DNA of 64,000 nt. Origin: Clostridium sp. 1001275B_160808_H3. GTDB lineage: Bacteria > Bacillota > Clostridia > Clostridiales > Clostridiaceae. The stretch spans positions 36,114 to 100,113 of the forward strand of contig NZ_JADNAT010000014.1 in the NCBI RefSeq assembly GCF_015550425.1. Direction: 5' to 3'. Of this stretch, positions 43,016-52,420 are shown piece after piece. Positions within the stretch are counted from its first letter, which is position 1. Each line of letters begins with the position of its first letter. The notes under the pieces are model-generated. The model was given only the letters and a program-made list of their open reading frames with translations, made no database searches and was not told the origin of the DNA. The position numbers were made by a program, and so were the translations under genes.

Positions 43016-44050
43016 ATGTTTATAAATAAGAAACCTCTTTTTAATGAGTTTGGTGATACTGAAACATCTAAAAAGAGAATGATAAATGGAAATACTACTA
43101 ACTTAAATGATTTTAATAATATGAAATATACTTGGGTTTCAGATTGGTATAGGCAAGCAATGAATAACTTCTGGATTCCAGAAGAAATAAATCTTGCTCA
43201 AGATTTAAAAGATTATAATAAATTGACACATGAAGAAAGAACAGCTTATGATAAAATACTTTCTTTCTTAATATTCTTAGACTCAATACAAACAGCGAAT
43301 TTATCTAATATAAATAATTATATTACAGCAAGTGAAGTTAATTTATGCCTAACAATACAAGCTTTTCAAGAAGCTGTTCATTCACAAAGTTATAGCTATA
43401 TGTTAGATACAATATGCTCTCCAGAAAAAAGAAATGAAATATTATATCAATGGAAAGATGATAAAATATTATTAGAAAGAAATAAATTTATAGGTGAGCT
43501 ATATAATAATTTCTTAGAAGCACCAACTCAAGAAAATCTTATTAAAACTATAATGGCAAACTATATTTTAGAGGGAATATATTTTTATTCAGGATTTATG
43601 TTCTTCTATAATTTAGAGAGAAATGGTAAGATGCCTGGGTCAGCACAAGAAATTAGATATATAAATAGAGATGAAAATACTCATCTTTGGTTATTTAGAA
43701 ATATATTAAAAGAATTACAATTAGAGCAACCTGAAATATTTACAGAAGAAGTAAAAAATCAACTAAAAGAAATGATGAAAACTGCAGTTGAACATGAAAT
43801 TTCTTGGGGAAATTATGTTATAGGTGATAATATTCAAGGAATAAATAAAAATTTAATTAATGATTATATAAAATATCTAGGAAATTTAAGAATGAAGGCT
43901 ATAGGATTAGATGAAATTTATGAAGGTTATGATAATAACCCAGCAGCTTGGGTAGATATATTATCAGATGCTAATTCAGTTAAGACAGATTTCTTTGAAG
44001 CAAAATCAACTGCTTATGCTAAGGCTGGAGCTCTCATAGATGATTTATAA
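43016..44050 (+). CDS. nrdB: Ribonucleoside-diphosphate reductase, beta subunit (class I)
   Basis: Radical-generating subunit, 344 aa, ferritin-like fold. Predicted dimetal ligands D89, E119, H122, E186, E220 and H223 are all present, and the radical tyrosine is retained as Y126 in VHSQSYSYM. No NrdI or NrdH gene is adjacent, so metal type (Fe or Mn) cannot be read. GGAGGG precedes ATG. A terminator follows. Activity needs oxygen, which is noteworthy for an anaerobe and may support growth or repair during oxygen exposure. Confidence 0.93.
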   Translation: MFINKKPLFNEFGDTETSKKRMINGNTTNLNDFNNMKYTWVSDWYRQAMNNFWIPEEINLAQDLKDYNKLTHEERTAYDKILSFLIFLDSIQTANLSNINNYITASEVNLCLTIQAFQEAVHSQSYSYMLDTICSPEKRNEILYQWKDDKILLERNKFIGELYNNFLEAPTQENLIKTIMANYILEGIYFYSGFMFFYNLERNGKMPGSAQEIRYINRDENTHLWLFRNILKELQLEQPEIFTEEVKNQLKEMMKTAVEHEISWGNYVIGDNIQGINKNLINDYIKYLGNLRMKAIGLDEIYEGYDNNPAAWVDILSDANSVKTDFFEAKSTAYAKAGALIDDL

Positions 44051-44065
44051 AAAACAATAAAATGT

Positions 44066-44106
44066 AAGGATATCTATAAAATATACATTTTTAGATATCC
44101 TTTTTT
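44066..44106 (+). terminator. Terminator of the ribonucleotide reductase operon
   Basis: A perfect 11-bp stem (44066-44076 with 44092-44102) followed by further T residues. The rest of the 350-base gap is AT-rich and holds only the ptsI promoter and leader. Confidence 0.87.
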
Positions 44107-44277
44107 ACTATAATAAAATCAATAAATATATTAAATAAAAAGTAAAAAAATAATAGTTGCTTTGAAAAAAATGTAAAATTTTTTAGAATAATTATACTTA
44201 TATAGAAAATATGCAAATAAAATGAATAAAAAAATAAAATAAATGATAGAAAATAATAAAAATTATGTGTATTCTTA

Positions 44278-44305
44278 TTAACATAGGCGGAAAATATGTT
44301 ATAAT
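44278..44305 (+). promoter_or_regulatory. Promoter of the enzyme I gene
   Basis: TTAACA (44278-44283), a 16-base spacer and TATAAT (44300-44305), about 95 bases before the gene. A small AT-rich leader hairpin (about 44347-44376) lies between. Confidence 0.6.
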
Positions 44306-44400
44306 ACATTGTAGTTGTAATTAAAAAAACAGATTAGTACTTTCTATAAATTTCATATATAATTTGAATTTATAGCTATTATTAAGGAGGAATCTCGGAA

Positions 44401-46020
44401 ATGAAAAAAGGTATAGCTGCGTCTAAAGGTTATGCAATAGGAAAAGTATTTTTACAAGAACATGAAGAAATAGTAATAACAGATGCAAAAGTTTCTAATG
44501 TAGAAGCAGAAAAAGAAGTGCTACAAAAAGCTTTAGAGCAAGCAAGGGCTCAACTAACTGCTATTAGAGATAAAGCTTTAGCAGAAATAGGAGAACATGA
44601 AGCTCAAGTTTTCGAAGCTCACCTAACTTTATTAGATGACCCAGAATTTACTGGTGGGATGCTATTAGAAATAGAATCAAATAGCGTAAATGCAATGAAA
44701 GCGGTTGAAAGCGTTACAAATATGTTTGTAATGATTTTTGATTCAATGGAAGATGAATACATGAAAGAAAGAGCTGCTGACATAAAAGACGTTTCTAAGA
44801 GGATAATTTCAAACTTAGCAGGAAAAGGTGGAGATGCATTTGCAATAACTGAAGCAAATACTGTAGTTGTAGCTCACGATTTAACTCCATCAGATACAGC
44901 TCAATTAGATAGAAGCAAAGTTGTTGGTTTCTTAACTAATATCGGAGGAAGAACTTCTCACTCTGCTATTATGGCTAGAACATTAGAAATACCAGCAATA
45001 GTAGGTCTAAAAGATATAACTACATCAGTTAAAAATGGAGATACTATTATAGTTGATGGTATTGAAGGAATATGTATAATAAATCCTGAGCAATCAGTTA
45101 TAGATGAATATACAGCTAAGAGAGAAAAGTTCTTAGCAGAACAAGAAGAATTAAAGAAATTAATAACTGTAAAGACAGTTACTAAATCAGGAAGAAGAGT
45201 TGAAGTTTGTGGAAACATAGGTTCACCAGCAGATGCTGAAGCAGTAGTTGCAAATGGTGGAGATGGTGTTGGACTATTCAGAACTGAGTTCTTATACATG
45301 GATAGAGATTCAGCTCCAACAGAAGAAGAACAATTCGAAGCTTATAAGAAAGTTCTTGAAATAATGGATGGAAAACAAGTTGTTATAAGAACACTAGATA
45401 TTGGTGGAGATAAAACACTTCCATACTTACCATTACCACAAGAAATGAATCCTTTCTTAGGCTACAGAGCTATAAGATTATGCTTAGATAGAAAAGATAT
45501 ATTCAAGGTTCAAATAAGAGCTTTATTAAGAGCTTCTGTTTATGGAAATCTTGCAGTAATGTTCCCTATGATTTCAGGTTTAGAAGAATTCCAAGCTGCA
45601 AAGGAATTTGTAGATGAATGTAAAGCTGAATTAAAATCAGAAGGAATAGAATACTCAGAAAAAATTCAATGGGGTATAATGGTTGAAATCCCTGCTGCGG
45701 CTGTATATGCAGATGAATTAGCTAAGCATGTAGATTTCTTCTCAATAGGAACAAATGATTTAATTCAATACACTTTAGCGGCTGATAGAATGAGCGAAAA
45801 AGTATCATACCTTTATAATCCAATGCATCCAGCTGTATTAAGATTAATAAAGATGACTATAGATGGAGCTCATAAGCATGGCAAATGGGTTGGAATGTGC
45901 GGAGAAATGGCTGGAGATGAAGCTGCAATTCCAACATTAGTTGAATATGGTTTAGATGAATTCTCAATGAGTGCTACATCAATCTTAACAGCTAAGAAAA
46001 TAATATTAGAACAAGAATAA
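44401..46020 (+). CDS. ptsI: Phosphoenolpyruvate-protein phosphotransferase (PTS enzyme I)
   Basis: First cytosolic enzyme of the sugar phosphotransferase system: takes phosphate from PEP and passes it to HPr. 539 aa. The phospho-histidine is H187 in GGRTSHSAIMARTLEIP; the PEP-binding barrel has GLFRTEFLYMDRD and the catalytic Cys in GMCGEMAGD. AAGGAGGAA precedes ATG. It stands alone; ptsH is not adjacent. Full length for the clostridial form. Confidence 0.95.
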   Translation: MKKGIAASKGYAIGKVFLQEHEEIVITDAKVSNVEAEKEVLQKALEQARAQLTAIRDKALAEIGEHEAQVFEAHLTLLDDPEFTGGMLLEIESNSVNAMKAVESVTNMFVMIFDSMEDEYMKERAADIKDVSKRIISNLAGKGGDAFAITEANTVVVAHDLTPSDTAQLDRSKVVGFLTNIGGRTSHSAIMARTLEIPAIVGLKDITTSVKNGDTIIVDGIEGICIINPEQSVIDEYTAKREKFLAEQEELKKLITVKTVTKSGRRVEVCGNIGSPADAEAVVANGGDGVGLFRTEFLYMDRDSAPTEEEQFEAYKKVLEIMDGKQVVIRTLDIGGDKTLPYLPLPQEMNPFLGYRAIRLCLDRKDIFKVQIRALLRASVYGNLAVMFPMISGLEEFQAAKEFVDECKAELKSEGIEYSEKIQWGIMVEIPAAAVYADELAKHVDFFSIGTNDLIQYTLAADRMSEKVSYLYNPMHPAVLRLIKMTIDGAHKHGKWVGMCGEMAGDEAAIPTLVEYGLDEFSMSATSILTAKKIILEQE

Positions 46021-46031
46021 TTAAAATAAAG

Positions 46032-46063
46032 AAAAGTCGCATACTATAAATGCGACTTTTTTA
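46032..46063 (+). terminator. Terminator of ptsI
   Basis: A perfect 11-bp stem, AAAAGTCGCAT with ATGCGACTTTT (46032-46042, 46050-46060), followed by more T residues. Confidence 0.9.
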
Positions 46064-46123
46064 TTTTAAATTAATATCTTATATGCATAATAAATATATA
46101 GGATTAACTAAGGTGGTGAAAAT

Positions 46124-46660
46124 ATGAAAAAAGTTCTAGAAATGTTTATTGCATTCTTTAAAATAGGAGCTTTTACCTTTGGAGGCGGATATGCAATGAT
46201 TCCATTAATAGAAGAGGAGGTTGTTAATAATAAAAAATGGATTGAAAAAGAAGAGTTTATGGATGTATTAGTTGTATCACAAAGTCTTCCAGGTGCATTA
46301 GCGGTTAATTGTTCAATATTTCTTGGGTATAAAATTGGAGGATTAATAGGCGCTATAATGGCTCTATTAGCAGTCATATTACCATCGTTTTTAATAATTA
46401 TCATAATTGCAGCTTTCTTTATGCAGTTTAGAAATAACTATTATGTTAATGCTGCTTTTAAAGGGATAACTGCAGCAGTTCCTATGTTAGTACTAGTTGG
46501 AGCGATAAGCTTGAGTAAGGGGTTAGAAAAGAATAAAAGAACAGTTCTAACAATAATAGTAGCACTTATAGCATTAACATTTTTTGATATTCATCCAATT
46601 ATAGTAATAATGGCATCAGCTATATATGGAATCATCTTTTTAAGAAGGAAGGTGAGCTAG
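46124..46660 (+). CDS. Chromate transporter family protein, first half
   Basis: Short-chain CHR protein, 178 aa, about half of a full ChrA. Motif FGGGYAMIPLIEEEVV near residues 18-35 and SQSLPGALAVN near 55, with five or six hydrophobic segments. Paired with the next gene, which starts right after its stop; such pairs act together. Whether chromate is the natural substrate is unknown. Confidence 0.9.
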   Translation: MKKVLEMFIAFFKIGAFTFGGGYAMIPLIEEEVVNNKKWIEKEEFMDVLVVSQSLPGALAVNCSIFLGYKIGGLIGAIMALLAVILPSFLIIIIIAAFFMQFRNNYYVNAAFKGITAAVPMLVLVGAISLSKGLEKNKRTVLTIIVALIALTFFDIHPIIVIMASAIYGIIFLRRKVS

Positions 46661-47185
46661 TTGGAGTTATTGATAAAATTATTTTTTTCTTTCTTTAAGA
46701 TAGGTTCATTTAGCTTCGGTGGAGGCTATGCTATGCTTCCTTTTATTCAAAGAGAAATAGTAGAAAATAATAATTGGATTAGTATAAATGAATTTTTGGA
46801 TATTATAGGAATATCACAAATGACACCAGGACCAGTTGCAATAAATTCAGCAACATTCGTAGGGTACAAATTGGCTGGGGTTTTAGGAAGTGTTATGGCA
46901 ACTTTAGGAGTAGTTATAACATCCTTTATATTAGTATCTATAATTAGTAAAACATTAGAAAAATTTAAAGAATCTACAGTTATTAAAGCAGCATTAATGG
47001 GAATGAGACCAGTTCTAATTGCTTTAATAATAAAAGCTTTTTTAGATCTAGCTAAAGAATCCTATTTAGATTTAAAGAGTATCATAATAACTTCGATAAT
47101 AGGAGTAATACTATTAAGTAAAAAAGTACACCCTATATTAGTTATAGTAATAGCAGCAATAATAGGATTAATATTCTACTTATAA
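46661..47185 (+). CDS. Chromate transporter family protein, second half
   Basis: Second short-chain CHR protein, 174 aa, starting at TTG directly after the stop of the first. GGTGAG in the upstream gene is the ribosome binding site. Motifs FGGGYAMLPFIQREIV and SQMTPGPVAINSATFVGY. Homologous to its neighbour, so the pair reflects an old duplication. Confidence 0.9.
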   Translation: MELLIKLFFSFFKIGSFSFGGGYAMLPFIQREIVENNNWISINEFLDIIGISQMTPGPVAINSATFVGYKLAGVLGSVMATLGVVITSFILVSIISKTLEKFKESTVIKAALMGMRPVLIALIIKAFLDLAKESYLDLKSIIITSIIGVILLSKKVHPILVIVIAAIIGLIFYL

Positions 47186-47208
47186 AAATTAAAATGAGGT
47201 AATTATAA

Positions 47209-48399
47209 ATGAGAAAAAAGGGTATAAAGACTTATGAAAAAGCACTTAGTTTATATAATGATGGATATATAGATAAAGCTATATTAGTTTGTGAGGTAGG
47301 TATATCAAGAGACTTACAAGATTCAAATTTACTTAATTTAAAAGGCCTACTGTTATATTTAAAAGGAGATCTTGAAGATGCAATCTCATTATGGAAAATA
47401 AACAAATATAATAATGAAGATGAAATTTCCGAAGCGTATTTAAAAGATATAGAAAGAGATTTCCAAAGAAGAGATTTATTTAAAGATGCAGAAAAATTAA
47501 TAGAAGACTTAAATATAGATGCAGCTATAGAAGTTTTGATGTATTGTAAAGAAAGTGACTATAATTCTATAAATGTAAATAATGCTTTAGCAATATGTTA
47601 TATGAGAAAAGGGCAATATGATGATTGTAAAAGATGTATTGAAAAAGTATTCTCTTTAGATAAGGGTAATATATTAGCTAATAGTATTAATAAAGAAATA
47701 GATGAAATATTAAATACAAACAGTAATAGAAATATTGGAATAAAACCCATTCTAGTAACATCTATAATATGTATTATTATAGTATCAGGAATCCTAGTGA
47801 AATATAAATTACAAAATAATTCAAAAAATAATACAGAAAGTAGTTTTGATATAGCTAATAAAAATGAAAGTATAGTAGAAGAAAATTCGGGGGGAATTTT
47901 AAATTCTATTGATAATAGTACAGAAGAAATTAGTAATGAGACAGAAGAAGTCAGTAATGTTATGGAAGAAATTAATGATGGTATAGAAGATAAAGAAGAA
48001 GTTGATTTAGAACACAATGCATTAACAGAAGAAGAAATAAGAGAAAATTATATTGAATCAACTAATTTGTTTGCTGAAGAAAATTATGATGCGGCTAGAG
48101 AGATATTAGAGGATACAGTTTTATATTCAGAGAATAACCATTTAAATGATGATATAATATTTTTGCTAGCTTCAACGTATGAAAGATTAGGGATGAATGA
48201 CCAAGCAATAAAAAGTTTTGAAAAGTATATATCTAGCTACGAAAATGGGAACTATATAGAAGAGTCTTATTATAAGATATCTTTACTTTATAAGGATTTG
48301 AATACTGATAAAAGTAAATACTATGCAAAAGAGCTTGCATCTAAGTATTCAAACTCAATTTATAATAATAGTAATATAGACGATATCTTAAATAATTAA
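47209..48399 (+). CDS. TPR-repeat membrane protein
   Basis: 396 aa. Tetratricopeptide-like repeats occupy about residues 5-175, a single membrane segment about 183-204 (ILVTSIICIIIVSGILV), then an acidic, low-complexity linker rich in Glu, Asn and Ser (about 210-285) and a second TPR-like block (about 285-390, YbgF/BamD-like pattern). Likely has domains on both sides of the membrane. Function unknown. AGGTAA precedes ATG. Confidence 0.75.
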   Translation: MRKKGIKTYEKALSLYNDGYIDKAILVCEVGISRDLQDSNLLNLKGLLLYLKGDLEDAISLWKINKYNNEDEISEAYLKDIERDFQRRDLFKDAEKLIEDLNIDAAIEVLMYCKESDYNSINVNNALAICYMRKGQYDDCKRCIEKVFSLDKGNILANSINKEIDEILNTNSNRNIGIKPILVTSIICIIIVSGILVKYKLQNNSKNNTESSFDIANKNESIVEENSGGILNSIDNSTEEISNETEEVSNVMEEINDGIEDKEEVDLEHNALTEEEIRENYIESTNLFAEENYDAAREILEDTVLYSENNHLNDDIIFLLASTYERLGMNDQAIKSFEKYISSYENGNYIEESYYKISLLYKDLNTDKSKYYAKELASKYSNSIYNNSNIDDILNN

Positions 48400-48416
48400 C
48401 TATAGGAGTGACGTAG

Positions 48417-49589
48417 ATGATAACGGTAATAAAGGGAATTAAGGTTTATTCTCCAGAATACCAAGGAGAAAAAGATGTAGTAATATCATCAACTAAAATT
48501 GAAGGGATATATGAAAATCTAAAGATTCCTAAGGATTTTATAGATATAAAGATTATAAATGGAGCAGGAAAATTACTTTTTCCTGGCTTTATTGATTGTC
48601 ACGTTCATATTAATGGTGCTGGTGGAGAAGGAAGTTTTAAGACTAGGACTCCAGAAATAAAATTAACAGACTTAACAACTGCTGGTATAACAACAGTTGT
48701 TGGGTGCATAGGAACAGATGGAATTTGCAGAGATATGGCCAGCTTGATAGCTAAGGCAAGGGCTCTAGAAGAAGAGGGTCTAACTACATATTGCTATACA
48801 GGTTCATATGAAATACCAGTAAAAACTTTAACTAATAGTATAAAGGGAGATATAATGCTGGTTGATAAGATTATAGGAGTAGGAGAAGTAGCTATTTCTG
48901 ATAATAGAAGTTCTCAAGCTACATTTACACAATTTGCTCAAACAGTAGCTCAAGCTAGAGTTGGAGGATTATTAGCTGGAAAATCAGGAATAGTAAATAT
49001 CCATTTAGGTAATGGAGATAGAAAGTTAAATTATTTATTTAAGTTAATTGAGGAAACAGAAATTCCAGCAACACAATTGCTTCCAACTCATATTAATAGA
49101 AATAAGGAATTATTTGAGGCAGGAGAAGAATATGTAAGCAAGGGTGGGTTTATAGATCTTACTACAAGTTCAGATCCTAGTTGTTTAGAACCAGGTGAGC
49201 TTAGAGCAAGTGAAGGATTAAGTATTTTACTTAATAATAACGTTGATTTATCACATGTTACATTTTCTTCAGATGGAAATGGAAGTATGCCTATATTCGA
49301 TAAGGATGGAAGCTTAAGTAAAGTAGGTATTTGTGCAGTATCAACTTTATATGGAGAAGTAAGAGAAGCTATAAAAACATATAATATAAAAATTGAAGAT
49401 GCTATTAAAGTTATAACATCTAATGTTGCAAGTATATTAAAACTTTCAAATAAGGGAGCAATAGAAAAGGGAAAAGATGCTGATTTAGTTTTAGTAGATG
49501 AAAGTTCATTAGAAATAGATACTGTTATAGCTATGGGAAAAATAATGATTCAAAATGGGAAACCAGTAGTGAAGGGAACATTTGAATAA
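48417..49589 (+). CDS. iadA: Beta-aspartyl peptidase (isoaspartyl dipeptidase)
   Basis: Zinc amidohydrolase that hydrolyses beta-aspartyl dipeptides arising from protein damage; 390 aa, the family length. Metal ligands H62 and H64 (CHVHINGAGGEG), H196 (NIHLGNG), H225 (LLPTHINRN) and catalytic D286 (SSDGNGS). The bridging position, a carboxylated lysine in the E. coli enzyme, is E157 here (GEVAISDNRS). AGGAGTG precedes ATG. Dihydroorotase-like alternatives are less likely given the GGGEG-type loop. Confidence 0.88.
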   Translation: MITVIKGIKVYSPEYQGEKDVVISSTKIEGIYENLKIPKDFIDIKIINGAGKLLFPGFIDCHVHINGAGGEGSFKTRTPEIKLTDLTTAGITTVVGCIGTDGICRDMASLIAKARALEEEGLTTYCYTGSYEIPVKTLTNSIKGDIMLVDKIIGVGEVAISDNRSSQATFTQFAQTVAQARVGGLLAGKSGIVNIHLGNGDRKLNYLFKLIEETEIPATQLLPTHINRNKELFEAGEEYVSKGGFIDLTTSSDPSCLEPGELRASEGLSILLNNNVDLSHVTFSSDGNGSMPIFDKDGSLSKVGICAVSTLYGEVREAIKTYNIKIEDAIKVITSNVASILKLSNKGAIEKGKDADLVLVDESSLEIDTVIAMGKIMIQNGKPVVKGTFE

Positions 49590-49639
49590 TAAATAATTAA
49601 TAAATAATTATTAACAATTGAAAATGGATAATTGAGTTG

Positions 49640-49670
49640 GAAATTCAGCTTTTGCTGAATTTCTTTTTTT
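49640..49670 (+). terminator. Terminator of iadA
   Basis: A perfect 10-bp stem, GAAATTCAGC with GCTGAATTTC, TTTT loop (49640-49663), followed by seven T. Confidence 0.92.
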
Positions 49671-49742
49671 ATTAATATAGGCTAATAGTTTGAAAACTTA
49701 ATATAATAAGCATAAGGTTTGTATTTAAAATTATAAACTAGT

Positions 49743-49764
49743 AGGAATGTCTTTCGACATTCCT
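49743..49764. terminator. Hairpin between convergent iadA and sleB-like genes
   Basis: A perfect 9-bp stem, AGGAATGTC with GACATTCCT, TTTC loop, 9 bases beyond the stop of the minus-strand gene. It has no good U-tract on either strand. Confidence 0.5.
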
Positions 49765-49773
49765 ATGATCTTT

Positions 49774-50355
49774 TTAATATTTTGTTTTGAAAAATAAGTG
49801 TTGGCCAATAGATTTACTATCAGCTTTTTCAACATCTTGCATCCAGGAGCAAGTAGCTATGGCAGGATTATAAAAGAATAATGCTTCATTTGTAGGATCA
49901 TTACCTTTTATAGCCTCATAAACTGCATTATAACATTCTTCAGTTGGGGTAACAGATATTTGACCATCTACTACACAAGAGAATGCCTTAGGTTGAAATA
50001 TAACCTCACTAATGCTATTTGGAAATCCTGGACTTAATACCCTATTTAAAATAACTGATGCAACTGCAACTTTACCCTCATAGGGTTCACCTTTACTTTC
50101 AGCATAAACGATTTTAGCCATCAAATTTACGTCATCTTCTGTTAAATATAGTATGTTGTCATTGTAATTGAAAACCTCAATCACATTTTCTTTTGGCATA
50201 TTTATTATAGTACTATTTACTTCTCCATTTAAATTAGTGCTTATTGAACTGTTAGAATTACCTACTAAACTAACATTTTTATAAGCAAACACAGGTATTT
50301 CTGCTGAAAATAAAAAGGTTAAAAATAAAATAGGTATTGTTTTTAAATATTTCAT
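49774..50355 (-). CDS. Cell wall hydrolase, SleB/CwlJ family
   Basis: 193 aa: signal peptide to about residue 24 (MKYLKTIPILFLTFLFSAEI), a variable linker, and a Hydrolase_2 domain (about 72-193) with catalytic glutamate E86 in AKIVYAESKGEPYEGKVAVA. Related enzymes are lytic transglycosylases that degrade spore cortex peptidoglycan. No peptidoglycan-binding domain, so CwlJ-like in size but secreted. The start at 50355 has AAAAGGAGG 6-7 bases upstream; an in-frame ATG at 50424 is rejected. The ribosome binding site lies in an inverted repeat. Confidence 0.88.
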   Translation of the reverse strand: MKYLKTIPILFLTFLFSAEIPVFAYKNVSLVGNSNSSISTNLNGEVNSTIINMPKENVIEVFNYNDNILYLTEDDVNLMAKIVYAESKGEPYEGKVAVASVILNRVLSPGFPNSISEVIFQPKAFSCVVDGQISVTPTEECYNAVYEAIKGNDPTNEALFFYNPAIATCSWMQDVEKADSKSIGQHLFFKTKY

Positions 50356-50361
50356 AAATAA

Positions 50362-50408
50362 CCTCCTTTTGGATAATATATAATCCAAAATTATTATTTC
50401 CAAAAGGA
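50362..50408 (-). promoter_or_regulatory. Leader able to mask the sleB-like ribosome binding site
   Basis: On the minus strand, the segment before the gene contains TCCTTTTGG (complement of 50400-50408), then TTTTGGATTA (near 50379-50390), then TATCCAAAAGGAGG (near 50362-50376). Either upstream segment can pair with the last, which includes the ribosome binding site. Confidence 0.45.
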
Positions 50409-50423
50409 AAAATTTAATACACA

Positions 50424-51416
50424 TTATTTTTCCAGAATATTTTTGTAATTAGAATAAGCATCTATTACATCATTTCTTTTAGAAGTAGCGTTCTTATAAT
50501 TTTTGTTAATTTCTTTAGAGAACTTATCTATATCTGAACAAGTTTTCTCGTATATAACAGCTTCTTTAATAGATTTTAAATAGATATAGTACATATTAAA
50601 ATATTCATCTAAAGCATCATATATATCCATGCATCCATCTGGAATAGACATAGATATAATTTTAGATTTCAAATTTTCATAAGATTTTTCCTTGCTATAT
50701 AAATCCTCAACTATAACCTGTAAATCTCTTTTGTCTTCTCTTATTTTATTGATAGCAGGCATTAAATCTTCATTTAATGAGTTAAATTCTGAATTAAATG
50801 AATCAAGACGAAGAAAAAATTCTCGTTGTTGCGTATTTTGAAACTCAGAATCTCTATTAACTTTAATTATAGTATTCAAATAATTATAAGTATTATCAAA
50901 AAATTGTAATGTATCATTAGAAAAATCTATATTAATTTTGTCTTGTGCTAAAATAGAATAATCTTTTAGGCAAATTTCTTTAAAGGAATTAAAGTTATCT
51001 AAATCAGCACTAGACGTTATGTCCTTAGGATTAGAGAGAATATTAATACAATTATCATATAAGGATATAGTAGAGCTTATAGCATTGCTTAAATCATTTT
51101 TTATAGATGAAATTTCAGAATCAGTATCTTCGACTTGAGAAGTTAAATTTAATAATTCTTTTAGTTTATTTGATCCAGATACTAAAAGGTCGTAGGATTT
51201 AGTTGTATCAATAGTTAAATCTTTTATACCTGATTCAAGATTTGTATTTACAGTATTTAATTCATTACCAATACTTTTTAGAGTTCTTTTAGCTCTATTG
51301 GAATCTGAGTTATATATGATAAAAAACATTGAAAATGATAAGAGTAACAGTAGCGATATTATGAATACCGTTAAATTTTTATGATCCTTGAACAAAGTAC
51401 TAAGTTTTTCTTTCAT
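50424..51416 (-). CDS. Membrane-anchored coiled-coil protein of unknown function
   Basis: 330 aa. One N-terminal membrane segment (about residues 16-34, LTVFIISLLLLLSFSMFFII), the rest helical, rich in Lys, Asp, Asn and Ser with heptad-like stretches. No family recognised. GGGGTGAT precedes ATG. It lies 68 bases upstream of the sleB-like gene on the same strand, so co-transcription is possible. A role at the cell surface is inferred only from the anchor. Confidence 0.75.
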   Translation of the reverse strand: MKEKLSTLFKDHKNLTVFIISLLLLLSFSMFFIIYNSDSNRAKRTLKSIGNELNTVNTNLESGIKDLTIDTTKSYDLLVSGSNKLKELLNLTSQVEDTDSEISSIKNDLSNAISSTISLYDNCINILSNPKDITSSADLDNFNSFKEICLKDYSILAQDKINIDFSNDTLQFFDNTYNYLNTIIKVNRDSEFQNTQQREFFLRLDSFNSEFNSLNEDLMPAINKIREDKRDLQVIVEDLYSKEKSYENLKSKIISMSIPDGCMDIYDALDEYFNMYYIYLKSIKEAVIYEKTCSDIDKFSKEINKNYKNATSKRNDVIDAYSNYKNILEK

Positions 51417-51568
51417 AATTTTATCACCCCATATAAATTTCTTTACATAAATTTATATTACAGTAAAGTGAAAAATATTATAGAATTAAAAAAATTTTAA
51501 ATATTATACTAAGAATTTACTTATTGGTGTATAATTAATAGTATATGAAAATTAGGGGGGTGCCCTTT

Positions 51569-52420
51569 ATGCAGGAGATTAGTACAGTTATAACAAACAC
51601 TCTAAAAAATATATCTATATTTGCAGTTTTAGATATATTAGTAGTTGCCTATATATTCTATAAAGGATATATACTAATAAAAGAAACAAGGGCAGAACAA
51701 CTTTTGAAGGGTATTATACTTATGGTGGCATTGATACCTATAAGTTATGTCTTAAAACTAGAAATGCTAAACTTCATTTTAAATAAGACATTGACCATTG
51801 GTCTTTTATCTGTTGTTATAATATTTCAACCAGAGATAAGAAGAGCATTAGAGCACATAGGAAGAAGTGCTTTTGAAGAATTACACAATATTCAAGATGA
51901 AGAAGAAAGAAACTTAACTGTAAATGAAATAATTAATGCAGTTGGAAACTTAGCAGAAACAAAAACGGGTGCATTAATAGTTATAGAACAGGCGACCAGA
52001 TTAGGAGAAATACTTAATTCTGGAACTATTTTAGATGCAAAAGTAACTTCAAATTTACTTGAAAATATATTTGTTGTTAATACACCATTACATGATGGTG
52101 CTACTATAATAAGAAAAGATAGAATATTAGCATCAGGATGTGTACTTCCACTTACAAATAATAATACAATAAATAAAAAGCTTGGAACAAGGCATAGAGC
52201 AGCAATAGGTTTATCAGAAGTTTCGGATTCTATAGTTTTAGTAGTATCTGAAGAAACTGGGATAATCTCTTTAGCCATAAATGGTAGATTAACAAGAAAT
52301 TATGATAGAGAAAAATTAAGAGTAATTTTACTTAAAATGATGCAACATAATGATAAGAAGAATGTTAAATCAGCTGGGGAGAGGGTGAAAGCTTGGATAA
52401 GAAGGAAAAAAGTAGATTAA
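51569..52420 (+). CDS. cdaA: Diadenylate cyclase CdaA
   Basis: Makes the second messenger c-di-AMP from two ATP; 283 aa. Three N-terminal membrane segments (about 15-85), then a DAC domain with DGA (176-178, in PLHDGATIIRKD) and RHR (208-210, in LGTRHRAAIG). I choose ATG 51569 with GGGGGGTG 7 bases before; ATG 51545 lies upstream of that site. TATAAT at 51530 with a weak -35 may be the promoter. It overlaps cdaR by 28 bases. Confidence 0.94.
   Translation: MQEISTVITNTLKNISIFAVLDILVVAYIFYKGYILIKETRAEQLLKGIILMVALIPISYVLKLEMLNFILNKTLTIGLLSVVIIFQPEIRRALEHIGRSAFEELHNIQDEEERNLTVNEIINAVGNLAETKTGALIVIEQATRLGEILNSGTILDAKVTSNLLENIFVVNTPLHDGATIIRKDRILASGCVLPLTNNNTINKKLGTRHRAAIGLSEVSDSIVLVVSEETGIISLAINGRLTRNYDREKLRVILLKMMQHNDKKNVKSAGERVKAWIRRKKVD

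Noticed and set aside
46108..46404. Minus-strand ORF opposite the chromate transporter
   Set aside because: It mirrors the membrane-protein codons of the real gene and overlaps its start region.
47860..48030. Coding repeat in the TPR protein as a tandem repeat array
   Set aside because: The Glu/Asn/Ser-rich stretch is a low-complexity linker with no regular unit.
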